Origin: Pholiota molesta
Taxonomy: Eukaryota; Basidiomycota; Agaricomycetes; Agaricales; Strophariaceae
DNA: 33,797 nucleotides
Assembly: GCA_014925825.1 (NCBI GenBank)
Contig: JACGCK010000359.1
Location: 1-33,797, forward strand
Direction: 5' to 3'
Shown piece by piece: positions 26,526 to 33,797 of this stretch; position 1 is the stretch's first letter, and the number at the start of each line of letters is the position of its first letter. Made by a program: the position numbers and the translations under genes. The notes beneath the pieces were generated by a model. That model had not been told where the DNA came from and made no database searches. It saw nothing but the letters and a program-made list of their open reading frames with translations.

Positions 26526-27064
26526 ATGGTGTGAGCCATGGTTGCTCTGTTGTTCCGCAGAAGCTGTTCCACCGTGTATAGCTTTCCACGGAGAAGGTTG
26601 GAACTTGGCATACAGGACTTCCTTCCTTCCAGATCTTATAATGGACACATCGGTACTCTTTGCCTGCTGTGCGTATTTCTATAATACTGGGATATCGGAA
26701 GGAAGCAGCAAGACCCGATGCTCGCTTTACATATCATATTCATATGCAAGTTCGGATCCCCATAAATTTTAATGTATAAAGGTCCTTCGAATATCAGAGT
26801 CCTGTGAGCCTACTTCAATATCCCTGCATCGCCCCAGCTAGGGTCGCATACGCGCAACCTTGGCGCAACCAGTGCTATCACTGCTATGCTGTTCTATGTA
26901 GTGACCATTGACAGGTGTGTGATGCGCTTTTAATAATTCTTGTCGAGCAACATACAGTCCCTGCATTTACCGCGTCTTCCATCCTCTGCGGAATTTAGCG
27001 ACCGTGACTCATCATTGCCTACCCATTTAAAACGCGACACTTTCCATGTCTTCACTCAACCCTA
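26526..27064. other. Intergenic region, no gene seen
   Basis: 539 bp between the TRIC-like stop and the start of vWA copy 2, both on the plus strand. Open frames are short and unrelated to known motifs. Confidence 0.5.
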
Positions 27065-28615
27065 ATGCCTTTTTTAAAGAAACTCGTGGCCAGATTGAAA
27101 GCATTCTTCAGCGCGGGCGCTGCAGATGATGCGACTCTACGCGGAAGTTCGACGACAATGGACAAAATGTACGCCGATATTAATTATATTATGCTTCCTA
27201 ATAGCCCGTGCTAACCACCTATCACCGTAATCCCAGCGACATCGTCTTCGTCCAAGACACCACCGGCAGCCAAGGGCCCTACATCCAATCCGCCATCGCC
27301 GCCATCGAAAACATATGCCACACCGTATCCCAAACCGCGCACATCCCGCCTCCCACATCCGCTTCGGCCTCGTCGCCTTCCGCGACCACCCCCCGCAGGC
27401 GACGTCCTACGTGACCAAGACGTTCGAGCTGCACGCGGACATGCGGGTGATGCAGAAGCACTTGCGGACGTTGAGTGCGGACGATGGCGGCGACGGGCCG
27501 GAGGCGGTGACGGCGGCGCTGGGCAAGGCGCTGAGGATGGAGTGGAAGGACAGCGCTGCGAAGATGGTGGTGCTGATTACGGATGCGCCCCCGCATGGGC
27601 TTGGGGAGCATGATGATGGGTTTGATAGGTCGCCCGACCGTGAGTTCAACGAAAATTTGTTTGCTATTGATTATGAGGTTGACGGGTTTATTTGTTTGCA
27701 GAACAAGATCCTCTTCATATTGCACGACAGATGGCTGAGCAAGGAATTACATTGGTAGGATTAGCAAGAATTACCGTGATTCACCCGAGCTAAGTATCAT
27801 TTCCATCTTGCTCAGTTCGTCGTGGCATGCGAGCCAGACCTCAGTTGCTACATGGTACTTGCCCCTTTGAACGACATGATATGCGGAAAAAATCTGATGG
27901 CTTTCTATAGCATGCTGTCGACTTTTACACCGCTCTCACCGAAATTACAGGGTGCGTAGCTACCTATATACTGTAGTATTGGCCTAGCTGATCAGGTCCT
28001 CTTCTTGAAGGGGTCAAATGTTCTCATTGACAATGGCTGAAAAACTCGGCGAATATATCGCTGGAACGGCAGTTGAGACCCTCGAAACGGAGAAATTGAT
28101 CCAGGAATATAAAACGGAGGTCGTCGAAAATGTATACGGCCAGGCGCAGTCTATCACAAGGTGATGGATAACGTGCACAGCAGGCTGCGGGAGAGGGACC
28201 TCAAAATCAACACTATCCACGTCGACAACATCTACAACCAATCTGCTGTGGCGCAGATCAACGCAGATACATGGAAGACTTCACGAACCATTGCCGAAGC
28301 TCGTCAGAAAGTGTCCTCAGTAATTATTCACAGCCCTTCTCTTTCAGAAAAAGATGCTGGAGCAGCTAATCAACTTAATCAACAGGTTGATGGGCCGCGC
28401 ATGCAGTCTAAGTACCTCACAGGTACGAAAGGGCCGACCGTGAAGTGTGAAAAATCTGGTGTCAGCAGCTTTCAGGTCTGCCTAATACCTTATTTACTAT
28501 TAGGTTTATAAACTCACAGTTTTTGCTTGGATGTTCGCAGGCTAAGCGTATTGTTATGCAGTGCCTTATGAGGAGCTCCCATGTCACAGCTGAGGGAATG
28601 ACTAAACGCGAATAA
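27065..28615 (+). CDS. vWA-domain protein, copy 2 (two single-base frame breaks)
   Basis: Exons 27065-27168, 27237-27639, 27702-27754, 27816-27854, 27911-27951, 28011-28319, 28386-28475 and 28541-28615. It is a paralogue of the minus-strand vWA gene: eight exons in both, with matching positions. The MIDAS motif is [15 protein letters not shown], and [17 protein letters not shown] supplies the later Asp. The middle module reads [15 protein letters not shown] and the tail [14 protein letters not shown]. Exon 2 is 403 nt against 404 in copy 1, and exon 6 is 309 against 310. In both, one base is missing: near 27346-27354 (between QTAHIP and SHIRFGL) and near 28154-28160 (between QAQSI and KVMDN). 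With both bases restored the protein would be about 371 aa. It starts with a basic [15 protein letters not shown] segment absent from copy 1 and lacks the Pro-rich linker. Recent pseudogene or sequence error. Confidence 0.8.
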
Positions 28616-28827
28616 ATGAGACCTTGATACAAATCTTTAGCATGCCACTGCCAGTGTACCCAGTGTCAATCTAACTATACCCTAATCATTATACCACTAC
28701 TACCTGCCTGCCTTTCAGGGGCTGAACTTGAATTTGAAACTTCGAAGTCATAAGTACTTTCAAGACTTGGGCCCCAAGCATGTAAGTCTAAGATACATAG
28801 CAAATGCAATCCATTACATAGCGTGGT

Positions 28828-30258
28828 CTATACAAAAACAAAGCTCGTGCGATTAGCAATATCCGTATTCCGCGCCACCAACTGCAGATTGCGGCCCCCG
28901 TCGACCCTCTGGAATACAGCCACACCGCCGTCCACATTAGCGCCCGCAATCAAGTACTCATCGCCCCCATCTGATACCTTGCCCACGGCCATGCTCCGGA
29001 TCTGCCGCAGGCCCGTGAAGACCTGCGCCTGCAGCGTGAAGTTGCCCGTAACATCGTTGTTGGTAACCTGGCACCCGTTGTCCGCTGCGATGATCCTCTG
29101 GACCAGGCGGCGGGAGTGGAGCCGACGGCGCGTGGCGCCTGGGGCGTTACTTGCGGAGGGCGATGCAGGTGCGGATGCGGGTGCGGAGCGCTGGAAATTG
29201 AAGATGGCGATGGAGTCTCCGCGTGGGTCGAATTCGGGGCCTAAATTGCGGTTGCTCACGTAGATGAGGGGATCGGGGAAGTTGTCTGAGGGCTCGGAGA
29301 GGATGATTTCGGCGCCGGCGAAGGAGCCGTTGATTTTGACGTCGGTCGGTACGATGGAGACGTTGGCGAGCAGGGAAAGGTTGTGCCGTTGGGGGCTGCG
29401 GGAATTTGCTGGGCTGTGAGCGTTGATGTTTTCTCGTGTACGATGAATAAAATTCCATCTGGAAGCCACATTCAATCAGTATTCGAGGAGTATTTCATTG
29501 TTGCAGTTACTCCGAAGTTACTCACCTCGAATAGCCATATGGCGTGGGCCACTTCCGGGGTCGATATCAATCTGACCTTGTACGCTAAAGGCGCCAGGCG
29601 TGCCGTCGTTCACCAAACGCCAAATCTTGTCTGCACCCTGCGCTTACACATAAGGCTCCGCCCAGACAAAAAAAGTGCCGGAAAACGTACCAGATCGGAA
29701 ACAAACACTTCTCCGTTATGCTCCAGCGACATATGTGGGTTGGAGGGGCCCCATTGACCGGGATGTTGACGACCGGCGTGCCTTTCAGGAAATGCAGAGG
29801 GTCATTGGGCACAGTGGCAACGAAATCACAATTGGGTGAGCCAAACTGGGATTCGCATTCCAATATTTAGCGGTGTCTGCAAGACATTCAGATGGCCACT
29901 CACGTTCATAGCAGAGACTTCGCCTGTTGACAGAGGGTTGGTGAAGGTAGGTCCTGAGCCACCCGTTGCAACCGTGTCGACCAGCGTCAGGCCACCATCC
30001 GCGTCTACCAAAAACGACTGCAGATTCCCGATCGGCGAAATTTCGTTCGTGGCACTATGTTTCGCGTTAACTTTGCTTCATTTCATATAGCCACGACTCA
30101 CTATAGGATACTCGAGTCTGCAGATGCGATGCAATCCATGACGGACTGTCGCCTGTCGTCGTCTGCTTTGTGAGCGTCAAAGATGACGTGTTTGTGTTGA
30201 AAACGTAAGTTGCAATGAATGTGGAGAAGCCGCCAGCAAGGATAGTAAAGGCCACCAT
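28828..30258 (-). CDS. Lactonase-family beta-propeller (3-carboxymuconate cyclase-like); three single-base frame breaks
   Basis: Exons 30258-30102, 30054-29904, 29845-29691, 29637-29526 and 29458-28828; with three missing bases allowed, all phases close at 402 aa. Family landmarks: ILAGGFSTFIATYVF at the start, SPSWIASH and ATNEISPIGNLQSF (joined over intron 1), CDFVATVPND, HMSLEHNGEVFVSDLGADKIW, GPRHMAI, LIYVSNRN, DSIAIFNF, VFTGLRQIRSMAVG, EYLIAGANVDGGVAVFQR and a C-terminal RNTDIANRTSFVFV. These belong to the seven-bladed lactonase family that includes fungal 3-carboxy-cis,cis-muconate lactonizing enzyme, though the family also contains gluconolactonase-like members. Breaks lie near 30118-30126, 29744-29753 and 29372-29385. 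No signal peptide, so intracellular. An extra Ala/Ser/Pro- and Arg-rich insert lies after DSIAIFNF. Converges with vWA copy 2 with 212 bp between the stops. Confidence 0.78.
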
Positions 30259-30989
30259 GGTTGCGTTGAAGCTTGGAGTCGTGAGCGCTACAGAACAAGG
30301 GTTGGAACTAGAGAACGGGGGAAGGGGCACTGGGCCTAAAAGGATGAAATGGAAAAGAGAAGGTTGGGGAAAGAAGAAACAAGCAACAAACTGTGCAACT
30401 ATTTAATACAAGGGTGGCCCACTCAGGCCACACAGGCGTACATTGAGAATCGAGATCATCATAATGATGGATAACAATAATCGGCTGCATTGGTTGCGTT
30501 TAGATTTGTGCTCAAGGCGTCGTTGAAGTTGAGACTGCTGAGTATAAGTACATATACGTTGTGGGTGCTCAATCCAATGACAGGGAGACGACAATGAACG
30601 AGCTAGCTGCTTATACGTTGGCCAGCCAGAGCAGTGGTGGTGGTAGCGGATCAAAATGAGTTGGCAAGTCACCGGTGCCCTCACTCGTCATTTTGATTAA
30701 ACACCGCCAATACTTATTTGGTTGGTAGAGAGAAGGCACTCTGAAAAGCCAAACTTGGTAGGTTTTAATTCGTCGTAGTACCAGAAAAATCAGTAGTAAC
30801 GATGCTTGAGCGATAGTTGATCGACTCATCATCAACGTTGATATCATATCGGAGTCCTAAAGCAGACTATGCTTGAGCTACCACTGCTCTTGTTTGATAC
30901 GGAATTGCTAATTACTGCTAATTATCACTGACACAAATGTTTGAATCTGCTGCACCAGTCCTTGTCAAAAACCCAGCCGAATCTTTGCT
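30259..30989. other. Intergenic region upstream of the propeller gene
   Basis: 731 bp between the start of the propeller gene and the stop of the next minus-strand gene. A TATTAAATA element near 30400-30410 (minus strand) could be a distant TATA-like box. No gene recognised. Confidence 0.45.
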
Positions 30990-31401
30990 TCAGAGCGCTG
31001 TTAAATTTCCAGGAAGGTTATTAGCGGCACTGCTAACATCTCCGACGGATACAGCACCATCTGATGCACCAGCTTTGTCGCCTCCCGAAGGGTCCGGGAT
31101 GACAGCCTCAAGTTCTCCTAACAAATCGCCGAGGATAGGCGAGAGAATCCCGCTGGTGGACGTAGGCATTAGTGAAACGAATCGACAGGACAATTGCTGA
31201 GGGAAACGTAGTGTACGCACCCTAATAACCCATCTAAGGCTTGTCTAGCAACGAATGCCGAACCCGAAGGGAGGTTGCCTCCGACGAAGGAGTCGACCGA
31301 CGTTGCTCGGCGAAGACTCTGGCCGACAGCGAGGCTTCCGCGGTGTTCTTGGAGAAGACCAACGAAAGAGCGACGACGACGAGGGTGATGAAGACCTTCA
31401 T
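30990..31401 (-). CDS. Candidate small secreted protein (one frame break)
   Basis: Exons 31401-31221 and 31152-30990. Residues 1-19 (MKVFITLVVVALSLVFSKN) form a strong signal peptide. As read, the first frame stops after 55 codons. If one base is missing near 31330-31342, the frame shifts to GQSLRRATSVDSFVGGNLPS, and the exon then ends in phase for a GTGCGT-CAG intron joining DGLLG to GILSPILGDLLGEL; total 114 aa ending NNLPGNLTAL. A TATA box lies 130 bp upstream. No cysteine pattern or known family was recognised, so function is unknown. The alternative is a 55-residue secreted peptide without the second exon. The fused model is favoured because phase closes exactly. Confidence 0.5.
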
Positions 31402-31530
31402 CTAAAAAAATTCCGACAATATATGAGATTATGGACATAAAAATGGGTGGGCAGCATACTTTGAATGTGAATCACAGTAGGAGGCTTCAAGCTTCAGTGG
31501 GCTGGACATTGAAGACGATCTGCATGTCAA

Positions 31531-31538
31531 TTTATATA
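31531..31538 (-). promoter_or_regulatory. TATA box of the small secreted protein gene
   Basis: The minus strand reads TATATAAA, about 130 bp upstream of the ATG at 31401, which leaves room for a longer 5' leader. Confidence 0.45.
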
Positions 31539-32324
31539 AGATAGCAAGAGGAGACAGAAATTAGCATATGGGCTAATGCCATCTGCAGCACGGGCACTAA
31601 CACATAGTTGAGTTTACGATTCGGGGCAAGCACGCGCTAATACACCGCTATGCGTAAGGACTTAGAAGGACCATCATGCAGCCCTAATACGCTATTGCGC
31701 ATGTTACTGTAGTCCAACTTACTGTCTGCTCCAACCCACTTCAGCTTTTTGTCATTGATGTGTTGCTCTTAGTAACTTCATCGCGGCTGCGTGGCAGGAC
31801 GTATGGGAGGCCTTTTGCATGCAACGTGAAACGAAGGCTGTATCACAGAGCGGGCGGCGTCCAATGTATGAATATCGTCTGTACGCGAGAAAAATATTAA
31901 TGAGCATAAAGTGTGTAGTAGGAGTGTTGTTGTTAACCGTCCGAGCTCCGAGCTCCGGTCGAGATGATCGCGACGACAGGGTGCATTTGACATCGATAGC
32001 CAGTGAGTCCAGAGGAATAAGGACGTCAACGTTGAACGAAATGATTTCATTACTCGAATACCGACTCCTTCTAGTCGCTGGGCAATTGCTCATACCGAGA
32101 CCATTATAGTTGTCCCTGTGGATCCCTATCGCAAGTCAAGGGACTAGGAAAACTCAACCCTTATCCCAATAAGCTTGACTGCCTGCGCGTTAGCCTTTCT
32201 CTTCGCCGCGCAATCATGCCGAGTCCAAAGCTATACAAGGAAAGGCCATTCCAAGGCTGGAGGGGCGGGTCGGCATCTGCATGTAAGTCAACCTTACGGT
32301 TTCGCGATTCCAGATCTGCCTACA

Positions 32325-32370
32325 AATGAAATTCTGGCGCACGCCGCGAAGCTGGGCGAAATATTGCAGG
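32325..32370 (+). repeat. Diverged direct repeat, copy 1
   Basis: A 46 bp segment (AATGAAATTC at its start, ATTGCAGG at its end) matches 32520-32566 in the same orientation. By eye about 34 of 46 positions agree with one single-base gap, and most differences are transitions. The shared core is CGCCGCGA and GGCGAA. Confidence 0.4.
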
Positions 32371-32519
32371 CAACCGCTTCGTGTCTCTGTCGACCTGATC
32401 GCCCGGGTCAAAAACCACAGAAGCAGGTTCACTTGTAAGGCGAGGGGAGGCTCGAGCCTATATATGTATGGAAACTTGAAGGGGTCCATTGTACGATCAT
32501 GTTTCTTCCGCCATCCAAG

Positions 32520-32566
32520 AATGAGATACCTGACATGCGCCGCGAGGGTCGGCGAAGTGCTGCAGG
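32520..32566 (+). repeat. Diverged direct repeat, copy 2
   Basis: Partner of 32325-32370, starting AATGAGATAC and ending CTGCAGG, about 195 bp downstream of the first copy. Similarity was judged by eye only. Confidence 0.4.
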
Positions 32567-33605
32567 TCGTTATAATGAGAGGTCCATCGGTTCAAGATTG
32601 AAATAGGTCTCATAGCGACACCAAGAGACGAGGAGAAACGTGATTGCGAGCTGCTAACAGCAATATCACAATTGGCGACATCTAAGCAACATCTTCAGTG
32701 AGCCAAAGGGTATTTATTCTGTTGTCATCGAAGTAAAGAAGAGTTCTCGCGTACATCATGGCCATGCACTCTTCGCCCAGTCGAGGATATCATCACACAT
32801 GGGCTGGCGCTTTATCGGGACACGAATAATCTTTTTCTTCCATAAGGAGACCTACAACAACTCCCCTGGCTTCGGAACCGATGCGGGGCCAGCATAGAGT
32901 GGGTCAATAGTGATGGTTTGAGGATGTCCAGCACTCGGACAACTAGTGTCGGTCCGAGTTTTGCGTGCTCCGGAAGATCAGATATGCGCGAACCGCTGCG
33001 CGCTATCGCAAATCCCGAAACGCACAGCCGCGCGTAGTTCTGGCTCGTTTGTGGTAGTAAAAGAACCCTTTTGCATTCTGGGGAAAGGGTATTTTTTACG
33101 ATGGGGTGGCATGGCGGCAAGTCTTCAGACGCATAATTTAGCACCATGGGTTTGTCGAAGAGAGGGTGCACGGTTGGATAGGTGATTCCTGACAGGTCAA
33201 ATATATGTTGGCCCTCTGTTGCCAGTCGTTCGGGATGCAGAGTACGAAGAATGACAGCTTCATGGACAGTTTTTTCGCGTGTCTTCTTTGGGAAAGCTTG
33301 CAGCGGAATACATATTAAATTGTGGTATAGTTTACTGCTTTATGAAGGAACACACCGAGTAACTCCTCTCGCCCAAGCTATGTCGGACGTGTTTGCCTAG
33401 TACAGGTCCCCATGGAGCCAGGAGTTGGGAGTATCGACTGCGAAGTTGGCTTAGAATACGAGAGCCTGCGAGAGCATCGTGCTAGCGCGTTGAACATAGT
33501 CTCTAGAGTTTCAAAACCAAACTGAGATTATTCATTTTGCGATAAAATTGTCAGTAAAAGTTGGGCATTGACGACAGAGTAACATACATAGTTTCACGCC
33601 ACGCA

Positions 33606-33631
33606 ACCAATTAGATACGCGTCTTATTGGT
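33606..33631. promoter_or_regulatory. Inverted CCAAT boxes around an ACGCGT element
   Basis: ACCAAT (33606-33611) and ATTGGT (33626-33631) form perfect 6 bp inverted arms, with ACGCGT, the MluI cell-cycle box sequence, at 33617-33622 between them. CCAAT is bound by the HAP/NF-Y complex and ACGCGT by MBF in fungi. Function is inferred only; any target gene would lie outside the window or be unrecognised. Confidence 0.3.
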
Positions 33632-33744
33632 CCAAGAAGGATTCGATGCTAACGATGCAGGACCCAGGCATTGTACCACAGAAAACCGCGTCGAGAGATT
33701 CGAGATGCCTGGTCAGTGGCTCAGTCAGTGCAAAGCTATGCAAA

Positions 33745-33796
33745 GGTGTCGGTGACACCGCTGCGTGATCCCATCACGTCAGTGTCACTATCACTG
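33745..33796. repeat. Three adjacent short inverted repeats
   Basis: GGTGTC/GACACC (33745-33750, 33754-33759; 3 nt loop), CGTGAT/ATCACG (33764-33769, 33773-33778; 3 nt loop) and CAGTG/CACTG (33780-33784, 33792-33796; 7 nt loop) follow one another. All arms are perfect. Role unknown. Confidence 0.5.
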
Positions 33797-33797
33797 G

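Larger units (their letters stand above)
31539..33797. other. 2.3 kb right-end region without a recognised gene
   Basis: Open frames up to about 120 codons occur on both strands, but none shows a family motif or joins into a spliced model. It contains a diverged pair of about 46 bp repeats (32325-32370 and 32520-32566), an inverted CCAAT pair around an ACGCGT core (33606-33631), and three adjacent short inverted repeats at the very end (33745-33796). The sequence may be the promoter side of a gene outside the window, or decayed repeat DNA. Confidence 0.5.

Noticed and set aside
26526..27064. Transposon between the TRIC-like gene and vWA copy 2
   Set aside because: No transposase motif, target duplication or terminal repeat could be seen by eye.
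30937..31200. 87-codon plus-strand frame
   Set aside because: Antisense to the second exon of the small secreted protein, whose minus-strand frame joins in phase to a signal-peptide exon.
27065..31401. Programmed ribosomal frameshifting as an explanation of the frame breaks
   Set aside because: The sites share no slippery heptamer or downstream structure and occur in unrelated genes.

Overview
This window looks like nuclear DNA of a filamentous basidiomycete (Agaricomycete type). The genes are densely interrupted by roughly 45-60 nt GT-AG introns. They include an aryl-alcohol-oxidase-like GMC flavoenzyme, and the only RNA gene seen is a tRNA with an internal intron. I spliced every gene by hand from reading frame, splice sites and family motifs. 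Exon coordinates are therefore predictions, but exon phases close exactly in almost every gene.

Layout, left to right. 184-3670 (-): five-RRM nucleolar protein of the Nop4/RBM28 type. 3786-4688 (-): PhzF-family protein. 5018-5968 (-): mitochondrial-looking sucrase/ferredoxin-like protein. 5969-8305: no gene recognised. 8306-10681 (+): secreted aryl-alcohol-oxidase-like GMC oxidoreductase. 11647-12663 (-): triosephosphate isomerase. 14477-14558 (+): tRNA-Arg(ACG). 14715-16337 (+) and 16382-18044 (-): tail-to-tail pair of PI-PLC X-domain paralogues, only one with a signal peptide. 18657-20798 (+): secreted histidine acid phosphatase with 14 exons. 20889-22605 (-) and 27065-28615 (+): two vWA-domain paralogues. 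Between them lie a fused carboxymuconolactone-decarboxylase-like/enol-lactonase-like protein (23033-24839, -) and a TRIC-channel-like membrane protein (25424-26525, +). 28828-30258 (-): lactonase-type beta-propeller (CMLE-like). 30990-31401 (-): candidate small secreted protein. 31402-33797: no gene recognised.

Functional links. The decarboxylase/hydrolase fusion and the CMLE-like propeller are enzyme types that act on consecutive steps of the protocatechuate branch of the beta-ketoadipate pathway, so 23-30 kb may be a small aromatic-catabolism neighbourhood; the GMC oxidase also belongs to a family acting on lignin-derived alcohols. Two gene families (PI-PLC and vWA) are each present twice, which suggests local duplication.

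Caution on quality. Nine positions, in six genes, need exactly one extra base to restore a conserved or spliceable reading frame. All are missing bases and most are next to short homopolymers. Six of the nine lie between 27.3 and 31.4 kb. Deletion errors in the sequence explain this better than independent decay of six genes, but both remain possible.
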